From assembly GCA_033065855.1 (NCBI GenBank), contig JAVXUO010002982.1, forward strand, positions 124,001 through 188,000: a stretch of DNA of 64,000 bases. Direction: 5' to 3'. The notes under the pieces were generated by a model that saw nothing but the letters and a program-made list of their open reading frames with translations, was not told where the DNA came from and searched no databases. Below, in pieces: positions 17,771 to 29,172 of the stretch (its first letter is position 1; each line of letters starts with the position of its first letter). The stretch comes from Escallonia rubra (taxonomy: Eukaryota; Streptophyta; Magnoliopsida; Escalloniales; Escalloniaceae). Both the position numbers and the translations under genes were made by a program.

Positions 17771-20534
17771 TCATGCCTGCTGATTTGAGGTCCCAATGTG
17801 TTGCTTGCATATCCTTGACTTTGGGTGCACTGGGCCCTTGCAGCTTCTCAAGTTATGCCCAATTTGAAGGCATTTAGCACAAGTCATCACCATCCCCTTT
17901 ATGGACACACTAGTTTCTCCCCCAACCTCATCACAAGACTTTCTCCTCAATTTCTTTGGCCTACCAACTGGTTTCCTATAAAATGGTGGTGCTAATGGTT
18001 CAAGCTCAGCTTTTTCCCGGTCAGACTCACCAGGGACTGGATGTATCATGCTGTTGTATGCTGTCAGGTATGTCTTCTTGCTGTAATATGGATGTACATA
18101 GCTTTCTGGTATCTCTCTATTCAAATAAATAGAGGCTACATCATGTTTGTAAAGGAATTCCTGTGAGTTGCCACATTCTACAGTTACAGGTCATCTGCCT
18201 CAAGTCAACAACCCTTGTCTTCCCAAATGATTCAACTTCAAACTCCAATTCACCACACCAAGATGCAAAACAGTCTTTTGAGGCTGCTTTTATGGTCTCT
18301 AAATTCTCCAAAATATTGGGGCAAATGACACCATCATACCTCTCCATACCCATCTTTTTTACTTGTATCCTTATCATCACATGCTTTCTTATCCACTCTA
18401 TCATGGACACTATGGGCATATCTCTAACTTCCAGAATATAGCTATTAAAACACTCATTGAGGTTGTTGACAAGAATGTCACACTTTGAAGTTATACCAAA
18501 GTGTGACCTAGTCCATGTGGCAGGATCCAAGGCACTTAACCACTTATGAGCCTCTCCATCTTTGTCAATCTGCTTAAGCTGATTCATCTTCTCCATAAAA
18601 TCATTAGGGTTGCTAGCCCTAGCTGCATTCCACAAGAAATCTTTGAACTCTTTCCCCTTAAATTTCTCTCTAAAATTAGCATAGAGATGCGTCATGCAAT
18701 ATCTATGCTCAATTGTTGGCAACAACTCTTTAAATGTCTCTACCAAGCCCTTTTGTCTATCAGAAATAAAAACCCAACCATTCTCTGTATCTCTACCAAG
18801 TTCTCCTACTAACTGCCTCAGAAACCAAGTCCAAGAGCTCTTATTTTCTGTCTCAGCTACAGCAATTGCAATTGGGAACATGTTATCATTCCCATCCCTT
18901 CCAACTGCACTAAGTAACTGACCCCCATACACAGTTTTCAGAAAACAACCATCTAACCCAATAATTGGCCTACAACCTTTAACAAAACCTGTCTTTTGAG
19001 CTTCAAAACTAACAAACAGCCTCTGAAAAACTGGTCCTATATCAGGAGAAGGTCTTTCAGTGGCTACAAAATATGAAGTCCCTGGGTTATATTTCAATAA
19101 AGTCTTCCCATAGTCCCAAATCTTGGCATATTGCATTCTAACATCTCCATCAACCAACTCATTCGCCCTCTTCTTAGCTCTGTACAACTGAGACTTACTC
19201 ACATTTGCATTCAAATCCTTTTTAATCATATTCTTCATTGATTTTATGTTCCATGCAGGATCATCCCTCAATTTCTCTAAGTAGTGTTCTGAGATATACC
19301 TAGATGTGACCAAGTGATTGTCAAAGTCTTTACCACATGTGTGTTTTTGGTGAAAGGTCTTAATTTGGAAGGTGCTCTGACCACCAATTGGAGAAGCATG
19401 GATTCTCCACTGACATTCACCATGATCTTTATGCCAGTACTTACACACAACAGTAATCCTTTTGTTCTCATTTATTTTATATACAAAATCATACCCTCTT
19501 TTTACACAATGCAGCTTCAAAGCCTGTTTAAACACCTGTGGGTTGGGAAACTTCATCCCAACAGTAAGGTCAGGACCTATTTCCCCATCCCAACCAGTTT
19601 TGGCATTGAATTCTTGGTACCTAGGTCTATCTCCATCATCAGATTCAGACCCTTCCAAACTTCCTAACTCATCAGACTCATCCCCATCAGAAAACCATTT
19701 GTCAGTCCCTTTATCCATATTCACATTCATGTCATCCCCACTTTCTGGCATCCCACTTTCTGGCATCCCAAATATATCATCATCTTCATGACCCCTCTCT
19801 AATCCTTCATGAAGTTCAGGTGGATCAGGCCCTTCATCCCTCACACCAGAAGTATTGAGCCCACAATTTGTTCCCAATTCCACATCCTCATCCTCATCCA
19901 CATCTTCATCTATACCCTCATCAACATCTTCATCTACACCCTTATCCATATCCAGATTGTTTACATTTACATGAACACCCTCATCTACATTATTCTCATC
20001 ACCTCCATTTAGACCCTCACATACACCCTCACTACATACCCCTTCATTTACATTTACATCAACATTATTAACCTCAGCCTGAGTAACATCCCCATCACCC
20101 AAAGGCATGTCATCAACCACAACCCCATCCCCATAATCAGGCTCAATCATTAACACATCTTCAACCACATCTCCACTATCCTGTCCAATTACTTGACCAT
20201 CCTTTCCAACTACTTGTAGAGGATCCACCCTTTCTACATAAATAGGTAAACAACCACTGTCCATATAATACCTAATCATGTCAATCACACCCCTGTCATT
20301 TGTAATAGCCCTCAGCCCATGGTCAAAGCTAACTCCAGGTATGACATAATAAAGAAGGCTAGAACTAAGTAGCTTCAAATATCCTAATATACCAATTAGT
20401 TCCCAGTAAGATACCAAGTCTATGTCATAGTCATGAATGTATTCAACCAATCCACCTTGGTATGACCTATTTGGTTTACTACTAAAAAGTCCTTCATAGT
20501 GGATTTCTAAGGTTACTCTGTCAAACACATCCAT
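17771..20534 (-). pseudogene. MULE (MuDR-type) transposase, frameshifted in the SWIM finger
   Basis: A DDE transposase that cuts and joins the element ends. From ATG 20534 the frame runs 797 codons. It has an N-terminal PB1-like domain (residues 1-100, VTLEIHYEGLFSSK), a long acidic repeat-rich linker (about 110-310), a MuDR DNA-binding domain (about 325-420, VGMKFPNPQVFKQAL and CVKRGYDF), and the MULE catalytic core (GLDGCFLKTVYGGQLLSAVG, then FISDRQKG, so two of the three acidic residues are visible). A SWIM finger then begins CNCRMW. At about 18152 a one-base change shifts the frame and ends the protein at 18141. In the next frame the sequence continues (KHDVASIYLNREIPESY) to 17771 and includes a CCHC knuckle (CAKCLQIGHNLRSC). 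The SWIM Cys before KH is also lost. A 5' UTR intron (21291-20546) is likely. Confidence 0.9.
19860..20120 (-). repeat. Degenerate GAT/GAA-rich repeats coding the acidic linker of the transposase
   Basis: Short repeats encode DEDVDEGIDEDVDEDED- and EGVCSEGVCEG-type text. They make a low-complexity acidic linker between the PB1-like and DNA-binding domains. Confidence 0.7.
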
Positions 20535-20664
20535 TTTATTATCTGCAGTAAAATAATATCAATTTATTACTATACAATAATAAATCTCTAAGGTAAACTA
20601 TATATTTATTGAAGTGCAGTATATATGTGACTGACATGTATAATCAGTCACTCAAGACAAATGC

Positions 20665-20850
20665 AATTTATTAAAGTAAGGGGTAAAGTGCATTTCTAAA
20701 CTAACTAGTGGCTCAGCAACTAACTAAGGGATAAACTCAATACAAATGTTGTTCAAATGCACACTTTATTAAAGTAAGGGATAAACTACATTTCTAAACT
20801 AACTAAACTAATGATTCAGAAAGTGTGGTCCAAATGCACAGTTTATCATC
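20665..20850. repeat. Two diverged copies of an approximately 105-bp subterminal repeat in the MULE
   Basis: The text TTATTAAAGTAAGGGRTAAA, then ACTAACTA, then CAAATGCACA recurs about 105 bp apart within the 5' non-coding region of the transposase gene. Confidence 0.6.
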
Positions 20851-21537
20851 CACCCAATACAGATGTTGTTCAAATGAACAGTATATTCAAGTAATGATTC
20901 AACAACTGTGGTCCAACAAAAAGGAATCCCTCATATGCCCCCACAACAAACACTGCGGTCCCCTACATACATGAATTTCTAAACCCTAATTCCTGCATGC
21001 ATCTCAACTTATACATGCAAAGTTGCATGAAATGTAAACCCTACATTTAACGAAAACGTATTATTGTAAACCCTAATTCCTATTAAAACTGTTTAACGAG
21101 ATGTACAGCATTAAACAATTTCATAAATGTACTCCCAAATTGAAAACAAAAAACCCTAAATTGAAAATCCTAAACTGTTGATACGAATTTAATAGTGGGC
21201 AACAGGTGAGCAATGGGTGTGCGAACTGTGAGTTTTAACAGTAAATATTGTGTTTTTATAAAACAAAAATGACAAGAGGGAAACAAAACGTACCTCTTAC
21301 TGCGTAATCTTCGGTCTTCAATCTTCACGTAGCCCTCGTTGTTCTTCCAGTACTCCCGTCGATCTATTTTTGTTCGATGATGTTCACTTGATCTTCAATC
21401 GGCGGCAAAGAGATTTGGGAGACTGAGAGTTTGAGAACTTTGGAAAATGAATGGTTTGAAAACGATGGATACAGTCTTCGATGTTGAGTTTAATACAAGG
21501 GTAATTGTGACATTTCAGCAATCTCAGTTACGGCCGT

Positions 21538-21648
21538 TCCATTTTACCCAGTTTTGATGAGTTCAGGGGGGTTTAGTTCAACTTTTTAAAGTACAGGGGG
21601 CCATAGTGAAACCGCCTTAAAGTATAGGGGGTAAAGTGCATTTACCCC
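21538..21648 (-). repeat. MULE right terminal inverted repeat
   Basis: About 111 bp, the near-perfect inverted copy of 15816-15927. It lies upstream of the transposase gene (minus strand). Confidence 0.95.
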
Positions 21649-21657
21649 AAGAATGAA

Positions 21658-24059
21658 TGAACCCAACTGGGTAGCACGCAAATGAGCAGCACCATCACGA
21701 ACCAAGCATGGCCACTCCGAGGAACCACCTTGTAGTAGTAGCAGCCGCCAACTGAATACCAGTGGTACACTGGTACCCATTCCTCACTCTAATTCAATAG
21801 TTAAATGGTACTGTACATATTACCTGTAGTGACCAATTTATGTTAGCGGTTAGCCGATGTAATGAAATTGATTACTTTCTTTTGAGCTGATCCTCCAAAA
21901 AATTTACCCAATATTGGTGAGGAAAACTTGATTGCTCTGCACCTCGATCGTCGTTTAGAAATGTGGAGTTGATTGGAAATGGTTTGGAAGATCAAGGTCT
22001 ATGACGGAGGTTTAGAGTTTATGGGTGAGAAGCAATTTTAAAACAACATCAAGATGATATGATGAATTCACATCTTAAAATGAGCCTCATGAACCTTAAT
22101 TTGTATTTTGAAAGTTTTTAGAGGCCAAAAAAACTAACTTTTGGTGGAAAAGGACCCAAAATTCCTTTAAATTGTCAATTTCGAGAGTTCCAGGACTTTT
22201 TCATGGATTCTCGGACGGAATGTGAACCGGTGTCTCGCAACTATTATGGGTCGGTACACTTATAAGTTCGGTGAATGTTTCGATAGGACTATGTAGGTGG
22301 TCAACTTTGGAAGCTTGGTCTCTCTCATCCAAGGTCTGATGTAGGCCTACTTCATATCACCGGAAAGCTCGTGAAGTCTACTTTAACATGGTTTTACCAT
22401 GACGTATTAAGTAGCTTACATTATTCAGGAAATACCAAAAGTGTATCAAATGTGATACAAGTTCAGTAACTCTTATCATCTCAAAATAGTGCTTGTGATA
22501 AGCCGATACAAAAATTACTTTAATTTAAATGATTCAAAGCATAGATTTCAGTAGTTTAAGATGAGCAAATTATTATTGACCAAAGCAGACGGTTTTTGTG
22601 TGTGCACCCGAAAGTCACCCTTACTAAACAAAAAATCCCAAGGCAAGCATAAATCATGATCTAATACCTATCAAAACATTTTTGAACATGGTATAACTTA
22701 CTAAACTTTAAGGACGAAGATAAAGTACTTTTACATTCAAAATAACCCCATGATTGATGCGAAATCACAACAATGGGGTGTTTACAAAGCCTCTCTTCGA
22801 AGAAACTTGCCTAGAAATGAATGTTTAACGCAAGAAAAGGTGCCCAACTTTGCAATAGATGGAATCTAACTCGAATAAAGGCTTTCATAACTTGAACATA
22901 TGTAGGGGAAGGCTGGAACGAAGACTGAGTATACTCCAACGATAATAAGGATAACTGGATCAAATATCTAGATAACCGAAAAATGAGATAACACAACTAG
23001 AGTAGAGATTGAAAAGACTTGTGCTGGCATAGAGACCGGAAAAAATCGAACGCAAACAAATAAAATTAGAACAGAGACAACGAAGGAAAGACCTGCTCAA
23101 AGGCTTCTTAGGTATGCCGATAAAAATAATAAGACCAACGTAGTTCAGGAACGAAGAAGCTAGAAATGAGCAGTGAACCGAGAATATACAATATTGATAG
23201 AATTTGATATTGTGAGGAATATTAAATTGAGAATCAGGAATCTAGAATTGGTGATGTCCATACATAGTCAACTACTATTGGATGTCACTACTAGAACGTG
23301 AACTATAATCTACTATAGGAACTAGGAATCTAGGATGTGGTATACTGGCAAAGTCTCATTTTGATGCTACTAAAACTGAATCTGACACCAGAATTAAAAT
23401 TAGGAAAATGCAATAGTTACTAAAAGTTGGAGCTTACAATATCGTCACAAGCACTTGGCCATCAAAATGATACCAAAGAAACCCGAGAACGGGCTCATAC
23501 AAAGCCAGAGCTAACACGAGTGAAAGTAGTTGGTCATCAGGTTAACATGGGAAAGAATACCAAGAAGACAGAGCTAGCCAGCAATGCATAGAAGAAGATG
23601 GTCATCTAGGAATACCAGACACGTTCGTAAAATCCAAAGCCAATTGTGCCTGGAAGCAATTGGTTATTTAGACATATAAGACTAACCATTTAAAGTCGGT
23701 GCCAACAGTGCACCAAAATAGCTGGGCATTCAGCGGTAAGGGAAAATATACTTAGAAGCCAGAGTCAAGGATCCATGGCAAAAGATGGTTATTTAGACAA
23801 GAGGAATAACCATCCAAATCAAAGCCAACAATATGCGGAAAGAGTTGCTCATTTAGACACACAGATGCCTTTATAAATGAAGACAAATGGTAGAACTGAG
23901 TATTATTGAAGGTATGTATAAATAATTACTGAAAGAACCACTCGAAGTTGAAGTCAACCATGCGCCATTTAGTTGGTTTAATTTGTAAGTGATGTGTGTT
24001 TGAGCACTTAAAGTTGATTATTGAAAAGAAACATTTTTGTTTTCAAGCAATTATAATCT
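21658..24059. other. Intergenic, no gene seen
   Basis: 2.4 kb with only short frames. From about 23450 to 23900 loosely repeated phrases of the type GCCAACANTGC..GGTCATTTAG suggest an old degenerate tandem repeat, but units are too diverged to delimit. Confidence 0.45.
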
Positions 24060-24067
24060 GAATGTGG

Positions 24068-24868
24068 TAGGGATGGCAATGGGGCGGGTCGGGTGCGGAT
24101 CTTATAAGATCCGCACCCAACCCGCTACCCTTGAAATTCCACCCCGCCCCGCACCGGGTTATACATTTGCAAATACATATCCGCCCCTAAAATGCTTTAG
24201 AAAACCCACCCCCGCCCCGCCCCGCTTTGGCACTTGGCAAACCTGCGTTTTTACCATGAAATTCGCAGTAGATCACGGCAGCAATCATGGTAGCCTAATA
24301 TGCTCAAATGGCAGCGAGCACAACAGCGACGGTGCGAATGAAAGGGAGAGAAGTTCAGTCGCAGGTGCGAAGGAGAGGGAGAAAAGTTCAGTCGCAGACT
24401 CGCAGGTGCGAAGGAGAGGGAGAGAAAGGTAGCGATCACGCCATCACGGTGCAAAGTCGCAGGTCAGTCGACGGCGCGGCACCTTTGTCGGCAGATGAAG
24501 ATTAGGGCTCGCGCGGCGCCGCGGCACTTGGTCTTGTTGTCGCGGCAGGGTGAGAGTGATTGGAATTTGGAAATTAGGGTTGGGGAGTGGGGATGAATGG
24601 ATTGGTAAGGAAATCTTATATATGTGTGGGATGGACGGCTAAGATTGAAAGATGAATTGAGTTAATATACCAGGGCAGGACCGGGTCGCGGGGCAAGGCG
24701 GGTCGCGGGGCGATTGGACTAAATACCATACCCGTCCCTAACCCGCTGCGGATTTTTTTAAGAAAAACCATACCCGTCCCGTGGTCCGGTCAAAGTCAAA
24801 AAGACCCGCTCCTATGGGAGCGGGGCGGGGCGGGGATCCGCCAGTTGCGGGTCTTATTGCCATCCCTA
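24068..24868. mobile_element. Non-autonomous hAT element (801 bp)
   Basis: An exact 8-bp target duplication GAATGTGG (24060-24067 and 24869-24876) flanks the inverted ends TAGGGATGGCAATGGGGCGG and TAGGGATGGCAATAAGACCC. GGGGCGGG/CCCGCCCC subterminal repeats fill both ends. The interior has a GC-rich stretch with AGTTCAGTCGCAGGTGCGAA repeated twice, and no transposase. Confidence 0.93.
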
Positions 24869-24876
24869 GAATGTGG

Positions 24877-26089
24877 TACTGGCCTAACACCATACACCAT
24901 AAGTAAAGAAACAAGCTTGGTTGTTCAGAAAAAGGAGAGGTTATTCCATGCCTAAGCCAACATGTCTTCGAAAAAAGTCGGTCGCTGAGTATAGATTGAC
25001 AGCCATCTAGCAATCGGAGCCAACAGTGATTTTTTGGTGTTGGTGGAATTGATTTTTTATCGAAATGAAAGAGGTTCATTACATGATCGAGACTGGGATT
25101 AGGATTAGGATCGGATTAACATGCAAATAACAATTTTATTCCCCTAAAGGAAAAAAAAAAGGAGATTAGATGTCATTTCTAGTCGAGTGGATTTTTAAGT
25201 AACTAGTGGTAATGCACATGCGTTGCACGTGAACATTAATGCTTGATCATTGTTAAAAAAAAAAAATCATGTTGAAGTTGCTTGGTTTATCCTTAACTTC
25301 TTCGACCTTTGTTGTTCTTATAACTATAATTTAGTGGAATGAGCAAGAATCATATAGTACGCAAATACAACCTTAATTTTGTAATTTGTCACTAATACCA
25401 TCAATAGGAAATGTTTATTAGCCTTTGACTCAGTATTTTTGTCACTAAAAAGGCCTTTAAGACATTAAATTCTGGTTTTTAGCTACAATTTCCAAAAATT
25501 GTTTTTCAAAAACTTTTATGCTATGCAACAAAGACTTCAAAAGCCTCATAAGTTAATACCTAGTAAGTCAACAACATAAAACAAAGATACATACTTACCC
25601 AGGCACAAATTAAACACAATGCTATGAAACTCGTATTAAAAATTAAGATGAGCTTTATATAAAATGAAACTTATGTGAATTCAGCAATATAGACAACAAA
25701 ATATGTACTTAATCAATTATTTGCATCCATACCGCCATTGCCATCTTTTTCTTAAAATTGTCTCCTAAACAAGTTTCAGGTATCATATGTTGTTAAATGA
25801 GCAAAAAATATCACAGATCTTAGTAACGTCACCTTGTGCATTAGATCATCATCATCTTCTTGTTATTATATTTACTTTACTCTATAAATGCTAATACAAT
25901 TGTTTATATATATGGTTGTCCTTTCAGTGGGTTGGAAGTATGACATATATTAACATTAGAAAGACATAGCCAAGTTATGCCGTAACAAAGTTTCACCCAT
26001 ATAAGGACCGTCACCGTTATGCCATTGATGTCTTCTTGGTACTTTTGTAAGCACGCGGGCATATGGTATACTTATAGATACTGTAGCTT

Positions 26090-26090
<1 letters not shown>
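24877..26090. other. Intergenic, no gene seen
   Basis: AT-rich sequence without a supported frame. The phrase TGCACATGCGTTGCACGTG at 25213-25231 is a local near-palindrome of unknown meaning. Confidence 0.45.

Positions 26091-26091
<1 letters not shown>

Positions 26092-26153
<62 letters not shown>
26092..26153. repeat. (TA)n microsatellite, about 30 units
   Basis: An uninterrupted run of TA dinucleotides of roughly 60 bp. Confidence 0.97.
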
Positions 26154-26155
<2 letters not shown>

Positions 26156-26591
26156 TTTTTAAAAGAAAATAAAGCTCGTAGGAGAATCAGATAAGGAACG
26201 ACTAAATGTGGCAAGGAATTAGTGGCGAAAGGAAGGAAAAAGACTTAACAATAAACATTACCTTTTGACTGTAAAATCAAAAGTATTGATGTCATTGTTG
26301 TATGAGGGATATAAGAAGGGTTACAAGAAGTAATCCTAGATTGAACAAAGAAATAAAACCATTCATTGACCTTATATTGTCAGTATATGTATCATGAGTG
26401 CTATTATTATGTTTCCATATAAATTAAGAAAAATAGGACTTGAGAGGCATTTTGTAAATACTAAGGGCTGTTGAAGTTCTGTTAATGTTTTAGACCAACT
26501 TTCAGTTTTATAAGTAGCGTTGACATAGATATAGATTCATATACAGAGATAAATAACTAAGAAATAGACAGATGCTTTGAAAAAAAGGAAC

Positions 26592-26695
26592 CATGCATCT
26601 AATATTTGACAATGAACATGGGAGAGAAACCATGCATCTAGCATTTGACAATGAACCTGGTAGAGAAACCATGCATCTAGCATTAAGAGATGAAA
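26592..26695. repeat. About 45-bp tandem repeat, 2.3 copies
   Basis: The unit CCATGCATCTAGCATTTGAC then AATGAACCTGGTAGAGAAA repeats twice, with a third partial copy that diverges after CATCTAGCATT. Confidence 0.9.
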
Positions 26696-26783
26696 AATCT
26701 TCCAAGGGTGGTACCATTAATTTATTAAAGTTAACAACCGAGGACGATGATGGCATTAGAAAAAGTTTGAGGGATAAGTTTGT

Positions 26784-26847
26784 CCAAAAAATTATTTACA
26801 CTCATTCACACTTTTATATGTAGTATAAATATAGATTTAACATTGAT
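26784..26847 (+). repeat. 64-bp direct repeat, left copy
   Basis: Begins CCAAAAAATTATTTACACTC and ends ATTTAACATTGAT. It matches 29109-29172 over 64 bp with two G/A differences. The pair brackets a 2261-bp GC-rich block. Confidence 0.95.
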
Positions 26848-27589
26848 GCCAAAGAAAGTGGGTTCGTACCTACGTGGAGGTGCCACAAAGGCTGCAGTCT
26901 GAGTCAGCTTCCAAGTATGTTGATGTAGGACACAACAAGGGTGGAACAAGGGCAGAAACCAAGGGCTTCCCAGACAAAGCCTGAGGGTGGCAGTACTGCG
27001 AGGGCGATGGCGCAGGATGAATATATGACGACAGTCACAGTCCGATGCTTAGGTCCAAAGTCAAGGTCCTGTATGTTTCTCTATCTAGGATTCTAGAGTG
27101 AGAAAGTGAAAATGTGAGAGAGTGAAGAAGAAGTAGTCCTGAAAAATGTCCAACCGTCCAAATGAATTCTCAAGACCTCTGTTTATAGAGATTGGGATGA
27201 TGATGTCATTAACCGACACGTGGCGCTCCCCGGGAGTGACACGTCACCAGGGGGTCCACGGGTGCCGGTGCTCTACGGACTGTCGGATCGCATATTCACC
27301 TGGCCTACCCCGCACAGCATCGCTCCGTCTGTCAGGAAAGACTGGCTCCCACCGTATCGGTGTGGCCAGAGAACCCCCTTGATCTAGCCTCCAATCCAAG
27401 CCCTTGCGGAGTCCCACAGGCCTGGCAGCGGTGGGGAAGACCCGACGCCCAACTGCCAAGTGAACTAGGCGCGATGCCCTCCGAAGACCTGCTCCCGTCT
27501 TGGAGTGACCCGAGGGTCATAGTCCCTAGGGGTGCCGACGCAAGCCCCTAGTGCCGGAGCACGTGGGCTAGTCACGCAGGCACCCTGAC

Positions 27590-28250
27590 GAAGATAGTGT
27601 CTCAGAAAAGTCGCTTATTCTGCAGGCCGAGGTAGCATCCCGGATGAGCCGTCTACCTGGCCGGCCAAGGTAGCATCTCGGAGGAGCCGTCAACCTGGCA
27701 GAAAGGGAGTCTTCGTGCCGGAACACTTAGAGCTCCCTGGCAAAGATAGTGTCCCGGAGGAGTTGCCTATCCCCGCGGGCGAGTCCTTATGTCGGAGCAC
27801 TTAGAGCGAGTCAAAGTAGCATCCCGGAGGAGCCGTCTACCCGACTGGCCGAGGTAGCATCCCGGAGGAGCCGTCTACCTGGCGGAAGGGGAGTTGAAGA
27901 GCTCCCTGGTAGAGATAGTGTCCCAGAGGATTCGCATATCCCCGCGGGTGAGTCCTTGTGCCGAAGCACTCAGAGCGAGTCAAGGTAGCATCCTGGAGGA
28001 GCCGTCTACCTGGCGGAAGGGGAGTTGAAGAGCTCTTTGGCAGAGATAGTGTCCCGGAGGAGTCGCCTATCCCCGCGGGTGAGTCCTTGTGCCGGAGCAC
28101 TCGGAGCATGTCAAGGTAGCATCCCAGAAGATCCGTATACCCGACTGGCCGAGGTAGCATCCCGGAGGAGCCGTCTACCTGACGAAAGGGGAGTTGAAGA
28201 GCTCCCTGGCGGAGATAGTGTCCCGGAGGAGTCGCCTATCCCCGCAGGAC
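27590..28250. repeat. About 169-bp tandem cassettes, four to five copies
   Basis: The phrase GAGATAGTGTCCCGGAGGAG, then TCGCCTATCCCCGCGGG, recurs at about 27590, 27744, 27913, 28044 and 28213. The interval is 169 bp, or 131 bp where an internal 38-bp unit (GAGGTAGCATCCCGGAGGAG then CCGTCTACC) is missing. Confidence 0.9.
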
Positions 28251-28309
28251 GATGTATACTCCGGAGAGTGGGTTGAAGCATGTTCCATGACCAAGGCAAG
28301 GTGCGCATG

Positions 28310-28570
28310 GTGTGATGAATGAGTGTGGTGCCCGGGGGCATGTAACATGATTGTGGCGCATGGGCGCGATGAAGTGCGTAAGGTGCCGGGGGCACGTCTG
28401 TGTTAGTGGCGCGGCGCACGGGCGCGACATAGTGCATAAGGTGCCGGGGGCACGTTTGTGTCAATGGTGGTGCATGGGCGCGACAGAGTGCGTATGGTGT
28501 CGGGGGCACGGTAGTGTGATAGAGAGCCTGGGGGCACGGCTGTATCAGCGGTGCGGCGCACGGGCACGGC
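28310..28570. repeat. Diverged 55-70-bp tandem repeat
   Basis: Units contain GCATGGGCGCGA..GTGCGTAAGGTG then CCGGGGGCACG. Four to five imperfect copies. Confidence 0.75.
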
Positions 28571-28589
28571 GAAGTGCGACGCCCGGACG

Positions 28590-28730
28590 CCGGCGACGGG
28601 GTCGCGGAGTTGTGTCCCGACGACGGGGGTCGCGGAGTTGTGTCCGGGCGACGGGGGTCGCGGAGTTGTGTCCGGGCGACGGGGGTCGCGGAGTTGTGTC
28701 CGGGCGACGGGGGTCGCGGAGTTATGTATG
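28590..28730. repeat. 30-bp minisatellite, five copies
   Basis: The unit GCGACGGGGGTCGCGGAGTT then GTGTCCGG repeats almost without change, and the last copies differ by single bases. The unit length is a multiple of three, so frames stay open through it. Confidence 0.95.
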
Positions 28731-28765
28731 GTCCCTTGAAGAGAAGTGAATGTGCTAAGGATGGA

Positions 28766-28880
28766 GGCCAAAGGCCAACCCTTCGGGGAAGGCCAAAGGC
28801 CAACCCTTCGGGGAAGGCCGAGGCCGACCCCAATGGGGAAGGCCGAGGCCGACCCCAAGGGGGAGGCCAAGGCCAACCTC
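28766..28880. repeat. About 24-26-bp minisatellite, four to five copies
   Basis: Units of the form AGGCCAAAGGCCAACCCTTC then GGGGA, changing gradually to GGCCGAGGCCGACCCCAAKG. Confidence 0.9.
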
Positions 28881-29108
28881 CTTGAGCGTGCCATGGCGCA
28901 TCGACGGGCAACGGGCGAAGTGCGACGGTCGAAGCGTGATAAGGCTTCGTGCGAAAATGAGCTTCTTAGTGACGAAGTAACGTGACGAAAATGAGTAGTG
29001 CACGTTACTTGAGCGTGCATGCTTTGACCGGTTGTGAGCGTTGAAAATGTATGTTGCTTGTGCGGACGTGTCATGTAAAATGGGACCACAGTGGTCCTTT
29101 TGGTGCGA

Positions 29109-29172
29109 CCAAAAAATTGTTTACACTCATTCGCACTTTTATATGTAGTATAAATATAGATTTAACATTGAT
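29109..29172 (+). repeat. 64-bp direct repeat, right copy
   Basis: The second copy of 26784-26847, differing at two positions (G instead of A). Confidence 0.95.

Larger units (their letters stand above)
15816..21648. mobile_element. Complete Mutator-like element (MULE), 5833 bp
   Basis: A perfect 9-bp target duplication AAGAATGAA (15807-15815 and 21649-21657) flanks long terminal inverted repeats at 15816-15927 and 21538-21648. The repeats begin GGGGTAAATGCACTTTACCC and differ by about one substitution and one indel, so the insertion is young. Two convergent genes lie inside: a GRF-zinc-finger gene on plus (16104-16521) and a MULE transposase on minus (20534-17768). The 9-bp duplication and long inverted repeats are Mutator hallmarks. 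The transposase has a frameshift in its SWIM zinc finger, so this copy may depend on another for mobility. Confidence 0.96.
26848..29108. mobile_element. GC-rich 2.26-kb block of nested minisatellites, probable insertion
   Basis: Base composition switches sharply from AT-rich to GC-rich at both edges, where the 64-bp direct repeats lie. Reading from the left: a unique part, with a possible minus-strand TATA (CTCTATAAACAGAGG, 27175-27190), then four different tandem arrays. Long frames on both strands follow the repeats and look like composition effects, not genes (for example a 266-codon minus frame, 28911-28111, with PRRPDTTPRPPS-type repeats). No TG..CA LTR ends, inverted repeats or transposase were found, so the class is unknown; a non-autonomous retroelement end or a captured satellite block are options. 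Confidence 0.55.

Noticed and set aside
19314-20071. Several plus-strand frames (67-117 codons, His/Pro-rich) opposite the transposase
   Set aside because: They are shadows of the acidic GAT/GAA-rich transposase region on the other strand.
28111-29089. Long minus-strand frames (266 and 228 codons) with Arg/Pro/Thr repeats
   Set aside because: They follow GC-rich minisatellites whose units keep the frame open; the opposite strand is open too, and no domain is visible.
26848-29108. Interpretation of the GC-rich island as an LTR retrotransposon
   Set aside because: No TG..CA long terminal repeats, no gag/pol text, no primer-binding site, and the flanking direct repeat is 64 bp, not 4-6 bp.
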